This document shows, piece after piece, positions 35,293-43,377 of a stretch of 64,000 nucleotides of DNA. The stretch lies in NCBI RefSeq assembly GCF_029963765.1, contig NZ_JALBYU010000004.1, forward strand, positions 62,001-126,000, given 5' to 3'. Below the pieces are notes generated by a model. That model was given only the letters and a program-made list of their open reading frames with translations, was not told where the DNA came from and searched no databases. This DNA is from Pseudomonas sp. UYIF39 (lineage in GTDB: Bacteria > Pseudomonadota > Gammaproteobacteria > Pseudomonadales > Pseudomonadaceae). Every line of letters starts with the position of its first letter. Position 1 is the first letter of the stretch. A program made the position numbers and the translations under genes.

Positions 35293-36021
35293 GCGTCTTC
35301 CCCGGTGAGTGACAGAAGGCCCCACCCTACTGCCGCAGGTTGGGAGCGATAAGCGCACCAAGGAGGTATTCGCGATGTACCTCCAAAGGATGAATGCCCG
35401 CATGGGACGGGGTTTTGCGCGGGTTATGGATGGGCTGGATGGAGGGTTATCAACGCAGCGCATGGCGTGTAGGCGGGGTCTGTCAGCACTGTTACTCATG
35501 CTGCAACAGTTCATGTCATGAATTGCTATTTTTCCTTCGGGCTCAAGGCCTTATTCTTGCCGGGCTTTCACGGCAAACGGCCGGAAAGCACGAAGTAATG
35601 GCGAGTGACCCGTCCGCGTCATTGGCGATAGATTTCAGATGAATTGAAGATGTTCGACTCATCGCCCCGTGTTCACTGACGTTGATTTATTGCTCCTTGA
35701 TCAATCGTCTTACTTTGGCCGCTGCGTTTGCAGCGGCCTTTTTTATGCCTGTTGAAAAACCGAACGTCCCCCCTCCGAGAAACCTCCAGAAACGACATGG
35801 GAAATTTCTTCTTGAACAGAAGCATTTACCCTCGATCGTTTTAGCCCGCCGAAAGTTCACTCAAACTCATACGCATTTACTTACAGCCTTACCAGAATCA
35901 TGAACCAAAACTTTGCTGCAACTTGAAACATATCGACCACTCGCTGGCAAAAAGTGAGTCGTTAACCGAACAATGTCCCACCACCCCACCATTCAACAAG
36001 CACATTCAAAAGGATATGAAT
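35293..36021. other. 729-bp intergenic region upstream of the bacteriocin
   Basis: I find no convincing coding region here. Short frames exist but have no binding sites or recognisable sequence. The region must hold the leftward promoter of the DUF1302 gene and the rightward promoter of the bacteriocin. It also contains a strong terminator at 35717-35745 facing the plus strand with no gene before it. The half nearer the bacteriocin is AT-rich. No CTGT-N8-ACAG LexA box is visible. Confidence 0.65.
35717..35745 (+). terminator. Orphan intrinsic terminator (plus strand)
   Basis: A perfect 9-bp GC-rich stem (GGCCGCTGC at 35717-35725 with 35730-35738) with a GTTT loop is followed by TTTTTTAT. No plus-strand gene precedes it for over 4 kb except by reading through antisense DNA, so it may end a small RNA. 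Confidence 0.85.
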
Positions 36022-38358
36022 ATGCAAAAGCCTCCAACATGGGAGTTAACCGAAGCTGTTTACACGACTGCAATTGCACCGTTACACGTTCCGATCGTAC
36101 CAGCAACTTCATCGACCATACCCCATAGCGGCATGTTTGGCCCCCACAACTTTGGCCCCCACCATATTGTTATTGCCAACTCACATACGATAGACGTCAC
36201 CAAAAAGTCACTTGAGCAGGAATATCAAACCCGCATCAGTCAACTACCACAGACCATCGAACAAGAACTAGCAGCCACAAGACTGGAAGGTTCGACTCAT
36301 CCGCTTGCTCCTGCAGACGCGATCATTCGTGAACTAGGTGTTCGCAACACTCTTTTGAGTCGAAAGACCGCTGACTTCCATCAGAAAACAGCTCTTGCCA
36401 ATCAGTTTTATGGCGGTGACCCGCTGAACCGAAGCTTGATTGAGTTCTATCAAAAGGCATCGACCATGGGACAACGGGTCATGCCCGGTGGTATTGCAAT
36501 GCAAGCATGGACGGCCTCATACCGTGCTGCTCACGAGGCCTGGCTGCTGGCGCAGTCCATTCAGATACTGAACCAGCAACAAGTGCAGGTACTCAATCGG
36601 CTGGCCGCCGTGCAGGCCAATGATCAAGCGCAAGCGGCAGCGGCGGAAGCCCAACGAGTAGCTGCCGAGCGCGCCCGGATCGCAGCTGAACAGCAACGCC
36701 TGAAAGAAATCGCTGACGCGGCACGCCGAGAGCAAGAACAAGTTCGAAGGCGCGAACAAAATCGGCTTGCAGCGCTGGCAGAAACCGAACGATTGGCCGT
36801 CGAGCAAGCTCGAATGGCTGCCGACAAGGCACACCTAGAGGCACAACTTAAAGCGCTGGCTGATTTTCAGGCTCAGAATCAGGCTCAAGAAAAAGCACGA
36901 ATCGCTACATTGAAAACAGCGCTGGCCGAGGCTGAAGCTAATGCAGAAGCAGCCGCACTGCATTTCGCAGCCGAGCAGGCTCGTCTCCAAGCCGAAATGG
37001 AACAGCGAATCGAGCAGATACAAAAGCAACTGCAAACAGAAAGACAGAGTCTGGAGACTCGCAGGAAAGTCATTGATACAGCTACTGCCGTGGCTCAACG
37101 CCAAGCTCAACTGACGAATCTGAAGATACAGCAGCAAAAGGAAAAGCAGGCGCAAGAGCGCGAGCGGCAACAGGCTCGTCTGGCGGCAGAGGCTGATACC
37201 CAACGACAACTCGAGCAGGCACGCCTCCTGGCGCAATGGCGAGAGGAAACAGAGGATCGGTGGCAAAGCCCCACGTTTGCCAATGTCGGTTCGATGGCGG
37301 CATTCGGCCCGGCGTTTACCGGCACACTCGGAACTGTCGGCGTTAGTCCAGCAACCTCCTTGGCGCTCAGGACTGCGCTTCGCGCTGCGGTATCCGCGGC
37401 TATCGCAGCACTCGCGTCAATAGCAACGCCAGTCCTGGTCGGGTTCGCCGCTCTATTGGCTCCCTCAAGGCTGGGTAACGGTGATCTTTTCTCCATAAGT
37501 GTTCCGCTGTCAGAACTCGCTCCTGATTCAACGCCCGATCTGTATGAACTGGCAGCCGTCGGAGGGGAAATCGACCTGCCGGTGAGACTCGGCTCGAGGA
37601 CGATAGGCAATAGCGTAGAGATTGTCGTTGTTGCCACTGACGGAGTGACAGTACCCGCCAGTGTGCCGGTAAGGCTTGCTCACTTTGACGCGCGCAAGAA
37701 TGTTTACGTTTCCGGCAGCACCGTCTCCAACGGTCCCGTCATCACATGGACGCCGTTGATAGAACCGCAGGATCCTTCAACGGAATTTCCGCTGATCGAC
37801 ACTGACCTGCCGATATATGAAGGCGCTACCGTCACCCCCGACGCGGGACGAATCGATCCGTTTCCGGAGCTGGATCGCTACGGATTTGGTGGCTTCATCA
37901 CCGTCTTTCCGATCGACTCCGGGATCCCTCCGACATTCACGATGTTCAGGGATCGGCGGCAGGATCCCGGTATTGCCAGTGGCGCCGGACAAGTAGTTTC
38001 CGGAAACTGGTTGGGTGCTGCCTCGACGGGAGACGGAGCGCCGATTCCGATGCAGATTGCGGATAAATTTCGAGGGGGGGAGTTTTCGAGTTTTAAAGCG
38101 TTTCGCAGGGCATTTTGGAAAGCTATGGGCGACGATGAACTGTTGAGCGGCCAATTTACAAAGTTAAGACAAATGGATATGAAACACCGACTTGCTCCTG
38201 CCGCACTTCCTCAGGACCAGGTGGGTAGGCGAATAAAGTATGAAATCCACCATATCAACCCCATCGGAGCAGGCGGCGAGGTCTATGACATGGACAACCT
38301 TCGGGTGATGACGCCAAAACTGCATATCAGCATTCACTCCAATATAAAAGGAGAATGA
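36022..38358 (+). CDS. S-type pyocin/colicin-like bacteriocin with HNH nuclease domain
   Basis: This 778-residue protein starts at ATG 36022, eight bases after AAGG; a TTG at 35923 and an ATG at 36016 are less likely. There is no signal peptide, as usual. The N-terminal 160 residues are unrecognised and probably bind a receptor. A long alanine/glutamate/glutamine-rich coiled coil follows (about 163-412), then an alanine-rich hydrophobic stretch (about 443-482). Next is a pyocin-S translocation-type domain (about 490-640), then the colicin-type DNase domain from about 646 (QVVSGNWLGAASTGDGAP, FSSFKAFRRAFWKAMG). The HNH histidines 743, 744, 768 and 772 have exactly the spacing of colicin E9 His102, 103, 127 and 131. 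It should kill related bacteria by DNA cleavage. The immunity gene follows at once. Confidence 0.93.
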   Translation: MQKPPTWELTEAVYTTAIAPLHVPIVPATSSTIPHSGMFGPHNFGPHHIVIANSHTIDVTKKSLEQEYQTRISQLPQTIEQELAATRLEGSTHPLAPADAIIRELGVRNTLLSRKTADFHQKTALANQFYGGDPLNRSLIEFYQKASTMGQRVMPGGIAMQAWTASYRAAHEAWLLAQSIQILNQQQVQVLNRLAAVQANDQAQAAAAEAQRVAAERARIAAEQQRLKEIADAARREQEQVRRREQNRLAALAETERLAVEQARMAADKAHLEAQLKALADFQAQNQAQEKARIATLKTALAEAEANAEAAALHFAAEQARLQAEMEQRIEQIQKQLQTERQSLETRRKVIDTATAVAQRQAQLTNLKIQQQKEKQAQERERQQARLAAEADTQRQLEQARLLAQWREETEDRWQSPTFANVGSMAAFGPAFTGTLGTVGVSPATSLALRTALRAAVSAAIAALASIATPVLVGFAALLAPSRLGNGDLFSISVPLSELAPDSTPDLYELAAVGGEIDLPVRLGSRTIGNSVEIVVVATDGVTVPASVPVRLAHFDARKNVYVSGSTVSNGPVITWTPLIEPQDPSTEFPLIDTDLPIYEGATVTPDAGRIDPFPELDRYGFGGFITVFPIDSGIPPTFTMFRDRRQDPGIASGAGQVVSGNWLGAASTGDGAPIPMQIADKFRGGEFSSFKAFRRAFWKAMGDDELLSGQFTKLRQMDMKHRLAPAALPQDQVGRRIKYEIHHINPIGAGGEVYDMDNLRVMTPKLHISIHSNIKGE

Positions 38359-38359
38359 A

Positions 38360-38620
38360 ATGAATCTTCGTAACACGCTGGAAGAATATACAGAAAACGA
38401 ATACTTAGACCTCATCGAGTGTCTATTCGAGGGTACTTACTCATCCGAGGCCGAGCATGATGCCATTGTAGAAAACATAGTACTCACGTCCGAACACCCC
38501 GACGGAACAGGCATTTTATATGACCCAAGAGAGGGTGTTGAAGACAGCCCGGAAGGGGTATTAAACGCCATTAAAACCTGGCGAGCAGCTAACGGCAAAC
38601 CAGGCTTCAAACCTCAATAA
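38360..38620 (+). CDS. Bacteriocin immunity protein 1 (colicin E2/E9-type)
   Basis: This 86-residue protein starts MNLRNTLEEYTENEYLDLIE and contains TSEHPDGTGILYDP and WRAANGKPGFKP. This is the Im2/Im9/pyocin-immunity family (about 86 residues), which binds the DNase domain and blocks it. It begins one base after the bacteriocin stop and uses the AAGGAG within the toxin's end, so synthesis is coupled. The conserved tyrosine pair of Im9 (Tyr54-Tyr55 in IYYP) is Tyr-Asp here. Confidence 0.95.
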   Translation: MNLRNTLEEYTENEYLDLIECLFEGTYSSEAEHDAIVENIVLTSEHPDGTGILYDPREGVEDSPEGVLNAIKTWRAANGKPGFKPQ

Positions 38621-38628
38621 CAAACCTA

Positions 38629-38656
38629 TTGGGGCAAGAGCACGCTCTTGTCCCAA
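38629..38656 (+). terminator. Hairpin after immunity gene 1
   Basis: Arms 38629-38640 and 38645-38656 (TTGGGGCAAGAG) form a 12-bp stem with one G-T pair and a 4-base loop. No T run follows, so termination would be partial and may let the second immunity gene be read through. Confidence 0.5.
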
Positions 38657-38671
38657 CTGAGGCAATTTTAA

Positions 38672-38785
38672 CAGCGCCATATCACGCCGACCAGTGAAAG
38701 CAGTTCGGGCTACGACATAGACAATCTTCGTACACTGACACCAAAGCAACACATCGAAGTCCACTCCAAAAAAGGAGAAATGTGA
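38672..38785 (+). pseudogene. Remnant of a second HNH nuclease toxin (C-terminal 37 codons)
   Basis: In frame from 38672, just after a TAA, the translation reads QRHITPTSESSSGYDIDNLR and continues with the family ending TPKQHIEVHSKKGEM before TGA at 38783-38785. This is the tail of a colicin-type HNH domain. Counting from the first histidine, the next two are 24 and then 4 residues on, exactly as in the intact toxin upstream and in colicin E9. The first histidine of the HH pair is arginine (CGC, one transition from CAC). There is no start codon or upstream domain, so it cannot make a toxin, but its last codons still carry the AAAGGAG used by the second immunity gene. Confidence 0.88.
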
Positions 38786-38787
38786 AA

Positions 38788-39054
38788 ATGACACTTAAAG
38801 ATAGATATGAAGATTACACAGAGTCCGAATACCTGAATATTATAAAACGTTTGTTCCAGGGGAGGTTCTCATCAGAGAAAGAGCACGATGCTTTTGTGGA
38901 TAACATAGTAAGCACTTCAGAACATCCAAACGGCACCGATATCTTATATTATCCAGAGAAGGGTGTTAAAGACGGTCCTGCCGGTGTACTAAAGGCCATA
39001 AAACAATGGCGAGCAGCCAACGGCAAACCAGGTTTCAAACCCGAAGCACAGTAA
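38788..39054 (+). CDS. Bacteriocin immunity protein 2 (orphan, colicin E2/E9-type)
   Basis: This 88-residue protein, MTLKDRYEDYTESEYLNIIK, contains TSEHPNGTDILYYP and WRAANGKPGFKP. It is about two thirds identical to immunity protein 1 by eye, differing mostly near the N terminus and around residues 20-40, where partner specificity lies in Im proteins. A GTG at 38782, overlapping the remnant's TGA, is an alternative start; ATG 38788 gives the same length alignment as protein 1. It keeps the tyrosine pair. Its own toxin has been lost upstream, so it may protect against a rival's bacteriocin. Confidence 0.93.
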   Translation: MTLKDRYEDYTESEYLNIIKRLFQGRFSSEKEHDAFVDNIVSTSEHPNGTDILYYPEKGVKDGPAGVLKAIKQWRAANGKPGFKPEAQ

Positions 39055-39062
39055 TTCAAACA

Positions 39063-39090
39063 AAGAAGCAAGCATTCGTGCTTGTTTCTT
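39063..39090 (+). terminator. Intrinsic-type hairpin ending the bacteriocin cluster
   Basis: A 12-bp stem (39063-39074 with 39079-39090, one G-T pair) has a UUCG-type tetraloop and a T-rich right arm. It begins eight bases after the second immunity stop. Confidence 0.8.
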
Positions 39091-39283
39091 ATACTGCCCA
39101 TTCACAGCCAGCACTTAAGTGAACTCGAACGACACTGCCTACCACCTACACACTTCTCGGAAATCGACTACATCGTTCTGTAATAACACGAACCGCTTCA
39201 ACGATTAAGGTTAATGACAAATCAGCCATTCATTTGTAATTGCGCGCTGACACTAACCTAATTCAATTGCGAGCAATCTCTTC

Positions 39284-40051
39284 ATGAAACCCATTGACTA
39301 CAACAAGTACCGCGCCACTAAAAGCTTCAACACCCGCGTACGTTTTCTGATCTTCCACTACACAGCCGGCAACTTCTCCAGTTCGGTCAATGCACTGACC
39401 GGCCCGAATGTCAGCGCCCACTATCTGGTTCCCGACATCACTGATCCGAGCTACTTGAAAGCAGGTTATACCGGGCAGGAAGTTTTCAATCTCGTCGACG
39501 AAACCAAGCGTGCTTGGCATGCGGGTGTCAGTACCTGGGGCAATCGAAGCAATCTGAACGACACGTCTATCGGCGTTGAGATCGTCAACCTTGCGACGTT
39601 TAGCCAAGGTGTTTTCAACTTTCCGCCGTATCAGCCAGAACAAATTGCCGCCGTTGAAGAGCTGGCGTTGAACATCCTTGAACGCTACCCGGACATCAGC
39701 CCGACCCTTGTTCTGGGACACTCTGATATTGCGGTCGGCCGCAAGAGTGACCCAGGGCCGAAATTCCCCTGGCATGCCCTTTACTTGAAAGGCGTCGGTG
39801 CCTGGTTCGACGATGCCACCCGAGACACCTACCTGCAGCAATACAACGAGACCGGCATTCCAGCCCGAGCCGAGTTGCTCAAATTGTTCAAGACTTATGG
39901 GTATGACGTGTCCCGTGCGTCAACTGACCAAGGCTTCACGCACCTTGTTCGAGCCTTTCAGTTGCACTTTCGCCCGGAAACCTACAACGGGATCATGGAT
40001 GCGCAAACGGCAGCGAATCTGGCGGCATTGGTTCACAAGTATTTTCCTTGA
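39284..40051 (+). CDS. N-acetylmuramoyl-L-alanine amidase, AmpDh3/AmiD-like
   Basis: This 255-residue protein has an Amidase_2 domain, with the zinc-ligand region IFHYTAGNF near residue 26, the glutamate in IGVEIVN, and LGHSDIAVGRKSDPGPKFPW (His and Asp/Lys). A C-terminal peptidoglycan-binding-like helical domain follows (LLKLFKTYGYDVS, VRAFQLHFRP). It cleaves the amide bond between MurNAc and the stem peptide. There is no signal peptide or lipobox, and the length equals that of P. aeruginosa AmpDh3, reported as a type VI secreted amidase. The next genes show no evident immunity partner. The ribosome-binding site is weak. Confidence 0.88.
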   Translation: MKPIDYNKYRATKSFNTRVRFLIFHYTAGNFSSSVNALTGPNVSAHYLVPDITDPSYLKAGYTGQEVFNLVDETKRAWHAGVSTWGNRSNLNDTSIGVEIVNLATFSQGVFNFPPYQPEQIAAVEELALNILERYPDISPTLVLGHSDIAVGRKSDPGPKFPWHALYLKGVGAWFDDATRDTYLQQYNETGIPARAELLKLFKTYGYDVSRASTDQGFTHLVRAFQLHFRPETYNGIMDAQTAANLAALVHKYFP

Positions 40052-40088
40052 AACCGCTGAAAACCAGACTTCAGTTCTGACTATCAAG

Positions 40089-40125
40089 AACCAGCAAGGT
40101 CAAAAAAACGGTGACCTTGCTGGTT
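40089..40125. terminator. Hairpin between convergent amidase and SDR genes
   Basis: Arms 40089-40102 and 40112-40125 (AACCAGCAAGGTCA) pair perfectly over 14 bases around a 9-base loop. A short T run follows on the plus strand. It can serve both flanking genes. Confidence 0.7.
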
Positions 40126-40129
40126 TCCA

Positions 40130-41041
40130 TTAAATCGAATACTTCTGCAAATTCGCCATCATTTCCTTCAGCGCTTCAAGGTTGTCCTGCGGATGCGCCG
40201 CGCCTTCGAAATCGCAGATCTGCTGCCAATGCGCCGCCACATCTTCGGGGGAGAAACCGACCCGCGGATCAAAACCGGCGCCGAGGCTTCGTTCCCAGCG
40301 CACCTTGCCCATCCAGCCGCCACCGACTTCAAACAGCCCGGAGGTTTCCTGGCAGTTCTCGCTGGCGAGGTACACCACCAGCGGGCTGATCAGTTCCGGT
40401 TTGAGTTGTTCGAAGACTTGCGGCGGGATCAGGCCTTCGGTCATGCGGGTGCCGCCGGTGGGGGCGATGGCGTTGACCAGGATGTTGTTCTTGCGACCTT
40501 CGATGGCCAGGGTGCGGGTCAGGCCGTAGAGGCCGAGTTTGGCCATGCCGTAGTTGGACTGGCCGAAGTTGCCGTAAATTCCCGAGGTCGAAGCGGTGAA
40601 GATGATGCGGCCGTAGTTTTGCTCGCGCAGGTGCGGCCAGGCGGCACGGGTGACTTTGTAGGCGCCTTCGACGTGGACGCGGTAAACCAGGTCCCAGTCG
40701 CCGTCTTCCATTTTATGGAAGGTTTTGTCCCGCAGGATCCCGGCGTTGTTGACCACTACATCGACACGGCCGAAGGTGTCCAAGGCGCTCTGAACGATTT
40801 TGTCGCCGTCGGTGACGGAGTCATGGTTGGCCTCGGCGATACCACCGGCCTCGCGAATTTCGGCGACTACCCGGTCGGCCGCCGAAGCGCTTGCGCCTTC
40901 GCCCTGAGCCGAGCCGCCGAGATCGTTGACCAGCACTTTGGCGCCCTGTTTGGCGAACAGCAGCGCGTGGGCCCGGCCCAGGCCGCCGCCTGCACCCGTG
41001 ATGATCACAACTTTATCTTCGAAGCGCACAGACTCATTCAT
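40130..41041 (-). CDS. SDR-family oxidoreductase, peroxisomal multifunctional-enzyme-like 3-hydroxyacyl-CoA dehydrogenase
   Basis: This 303-residue protein has the NAD-binding TGAGGGLGRAHALLFAKQGAKVLVNDLGG, the NNAG motif in VVVNNAGILRDKTF, the catalytic YxxxK in SNYGMAKLG, and IAPTGGTRMTEGL. The long C-terminal part, with GWMGKVRWERSLG, resembles the HSD17B4/MFE-2 dehydrogenase module, so the substrate is probably a 3-hydroxyacyl-CoA. GGAG lies just upstream of the start. The gene is single, convergent with the amidase, and lies in a metabolic block like PA3427-PA3431. Confidence 0.88.
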   Translation of the reverse strand: MNESVRFEDKVVIITGAGGGLGRAHALLFAKQGAKVLVNDLGGSAQGEGASASAADRVVAEIREAGGIAEANHDSVTDGDKIVQSALDTFGRVDVVVNNAGILRDKTFHKMEDGDWDLVYRVHVEGAYKVTRAAWPHLREQNYGRIIFTASTSGIYGNFGQSNYGMAKLGLYGLTRTLAIEGRKNNILVNAIAPTGGTRMTEGLIPPQVFEQLKPELISPLVVYLASENCQETSGLFEVGGGWMGKVRWERSLGAGFDPRVGFSPEDVAAHWQQICDFEGAAHPQDNLEALKEMMANLQKYSI

Positions 41042-41153
41042 TGGGGGGACTCCAGCAGGCCAGGGGACAATGAGTCCGAGTGTCAGGCACGGCGATGCGG
41101 GTCACAATGAACTGGGGTGAGGCTGAATGGTGCGCAATAAGGCAGGGGGATAA

Positions 41154-42056
41154 TCAGGAACAGGCGACCTTGCGCGGCGGTGAAACCAACTGATCGCGAA
41201 ACTCCAGATAATGCTTGAGAACCAGCCCCGACGCCTCGGTTTGAGGGTAGTGGCCGATGCCGGGCAACAAGACCGTGTCCGGGTTCGGGATCAGTTCCCG
41301 ATAACGCTCGACCATGTGCGCGCCGGAGATCGGATCGACCTCACCATCGATCAACCGCAACGGCACTTCACCACGCTGCATCGCGCTGACCCAACGCTCG
41401 CGTTGAGCACGCCGCTCGGGGATGTAGGCGATCAATTTGTGGATGATCCGTGGCCCATGATTGCTCTCGATCAGGCTCCAGAAATCATCCATCTCGCTCT
41501 CGCTGGGGCGGCTATTCGGACCGAAGATCTGCCGGAAACTCTTCACCAGACCGTCACGGGAAAAGGCTCGCCCGATCATCCAGCCCAAGGGGCTGAGCAG
41601 GAGTTTTTGCATCAGTATCGGGCGATGGGTTTCGGGAAACAGGCCGCCATTGAGGAACACGCAACTGGCGATATGGATGCTCGCTTCGTAATGCCGGGCC
41701 AACAGTTCCTGGGCCACGCTGTCGCCATAATCGTGGGCCAACAGGTGCACCGGCTGCTCGACCTTCACATGCGCCAGCAAAGCCTGTTGCAGATCGGCCT
41801 GCTCCAGCAGGCTGTATTCGTGGTCCACCGGTTTGGCGGAATCGCCAAAGCCGAGCATGTCGCAGGCAATCACCCGATAGCGCTGGGTCAGCGGCTGCCA
41901 GAGGAAATGCCAGTCCCAACTGGCGGTCGGGAAGCCATGAATGAGCAACAGTGGCTCACCCTGCCCGGCCGTCCAGTAACGGATGGTCTGGCCACGGAAT
42001 ACGAACGTCTGGCCGCGTTTGCGCCAGACACACAGGGGGATCTCGGCGAGTGTCAT
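41154..42056 (-). CDS. Alpha/beta hydrolase, epoxide hydrolase/haloalkane dehalogenase type
   Basis: This 300-residue protein has the oxyanion-hole motif LIHGFPTASWDWHF. The nucleophile elbow is AHDYGDSVAQ, with aspartate as nucleophile rather than serine. An acid follows in GEVDPISG and the catalytic histidine in GIGHYPQTE. An aspartate nucleophile points to epoxide hydrolases or dehalogenases, not esterases. TAATG links it to the class II aldolase gene upstream, so the two are translationally coupled. P. aeruginosa has the same pair as PA3429-PA3430. Confidence 0.88.
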   Translation of the reverse strand: MTLAEIPLCVWRKRGQTFVFRGQTIRYWTAGQGEPLLLIHGFPTASWDWHFLWQPLTQRYRVIACDMLGFGDSAKPVDHEYSLLEQADLQQALLAHVKVEQPVHLLAHDYGDSVAQELLARHYEASIHIASCVFLNGGLFPETHRPILMQKLLLSPLGWMIGRAFSRDGLVKSFRQIFGPNSRPSESEMDDFWSLIESNHGPRIIHKLIAYIPERRAQRERWVSAMQRGEVPLRLIDGEVDPISGAHMVERYRELIPNPDTVLLPGIGHYPQTEASGLVLKHYLEFRDQLVSPPRKVACS

Positions 42057-42838
42057 TAGCGTTTATAACCCCCGTCTTGTTTATCGAGTTTGCGCAGCAG
42101 CGCTGGCCAGGCCAGTGCGCCGCCCATCCCTTGAGCACTTTTGGTGACGCCGGCGATCATCGCCTTGGCGCCCGCCAGAATCTGCGGTTCGATGGCGATC
42201 AGCTCGGCGCCACCGTTCTGCGCCAGCACCTGGATATCGCAGGCGCGCTGGAAGGTAAACATCATCAGGAACGTGTCGGCGATGGTGCCGCCGCAGGTCA
42301 GCAGACCGTGGTTGTGCAGCATCAGGAAATTGTTTTCGCCGAGGTCTGCTTGCAGTCGCGCCTTCTCTTCATGGTTAAGCGCAACACCTTCGTAGGCGTG
42401 ATAAGCCAGGCTGGACAGGACAAACAACGATTGTTGGCTGATCGGCAAAATGCCTTGTTTTTGCGCTGACACGGCGACACCGGCTGCGGTGTGAGTGTGC
42501 AGCACGCAGACGACATCGTGACGAACCTCGTGCACCGCGCTGTGGATGGTGTAGCCGGCCGGGTTGATCTCGTAAGGGCTGTCCATCAGTTTGTTGCCGG
42601 CCTGATCGACCTTGACCAGGCTCGAGGCGGTAATCTCGTGGAACATCAGCCCGAACGGGTTGATCAGAAAGTCTTCGGTACCGGGGACCTTGGCCGAGAT
42701 GTGGGTAAAAATCAGGTCATCCCAGCCATGCAGGGCCACAAGACGATAGCAGGCGGCAAGATCGACGCGGGTCTGCCACTCGGCGGCGCTGACCTGGTCT
42801 TTGACACTGTGTGGCGATTGGACGGGGGCTACGTTCAC
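42056..42838 (-). CDS. Class II aldolase/adducin family protein
   Basis: This 260-residue protein starts at GTG 42838 with AGAGG nine bases upstream. It has the class II aldolase zinc motifs: HTHTAAGVAVSA and the HNHGLLTCG segment, with the glutamate in NFLMLHNHGLL context. Members cleave or make sugar- and acid-phosphates with a divalent metal. Its substrate is not clear. It overlaps the hydrolase downstream by one base. A gap of 209 bases lies upstream, beyond which a broken lrgB gene begins. Confidence 0.88.
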   Translation of the reverse strand: MNVAPVQSPHSVKDQVSAAEWQTRVDLAACYRLVALHGWDDLIFTHISAKVPGTEDFLINPFGLMFHEITASSLVKVDQAGNKLMDSPYEINPAGYTIHSAVHEVRHDVVCVLHTHTAAGVAVSAQKQGILPISQQSLFVLSSLAYHAYEGVALNHEEKARLQADLGENNFLMLHNHGLLTCGGTIADTFLMMFTFQRACDIQVLAQNGGAELIAIEPQILAGAKAMIAGVTKSAQGMGGALAWPALLRKLDKQDGGYKR

Positions 42839-43047
42839 GGCAAGGAACCTCTAATTTTTATTCTTGGGGTTTCTATTGTTTACCGGCGTTACAGCAGTCT
42901 AGTCACGCCCCGGGAATCGTGTAGTTGCATTGGCAGCCAGCTTGATGGCCTAGCGAGTCAGTACGCCAACGAACCTGGATCCATGTCAAAGTACTGCCGC
43001 CAACAATGGTGCGGCGAACAGATTCAGAAGCCCCGTCAGAACCATGA

Positions 43048-43377
43048 CTAACCGGCACTGCGCAGGGGCAACCACTTGAGCAGAATGCCGCCGAACATCG
43101 CCACGAACACCCCGGTGAACATCACAAACACTGCGGTCAGTTCCGGTACGCCACCCATGTCATGGGCCAGCGGCATGGCAAAGGGCGTGGTGATTGAACG
43201 CGGCACCAACGACATCGTCACCGAACTGTCCAGCGCCAGCGCCTTGGCCAACCCGAACGGACTGCCGATGGACGCCGCGCTGCCCGCCAGCATCCCAAGC
43301 AACAACGCCGACCAATGCCGCATCAGCATCTGCCGTTGTTGCCAGATGGATACTGCAAAAGCGACGCTACCCCAACA
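43048..43377 (-). pseudogene. LrgB-family protein, C-terminal remnant
   Basis: The frame encodes only about the last half of an LrgB/CidB membrane protein: WGSVAFAVSIWQQRQMLMRHW, then LLLGMLAGSAASIGSP, and the family core SLVPRSITTPFAMPLAHDMGGVPELTAVFVMFTG. Full proteins have about 235 residues; this open frame reaches 93 with its first ATG and about 110 to the upstream stop. The recognisable LrgB sequence ends exactly where the flavodoxin gene ends at 43378, which marks a deletion junction. In P. aeruginosa LrgB, LrgA and a LysR gene lie in this position, so these appear lost. Confidence 0.85.

Noticed and set aside
35682..35903. Small plus-strand ORF starting MIYCSLINRLTLAAAF
   Set aside because: It reads straight through the strong terminator at 35717-35745 and has no binding site; not a credible gene.
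35911..36021. Longer bacteriocin start at TTG 35923
   Set aside because: No ribosome-binding site is near it, whereas AAGG lies eight bases before ATG 36022.
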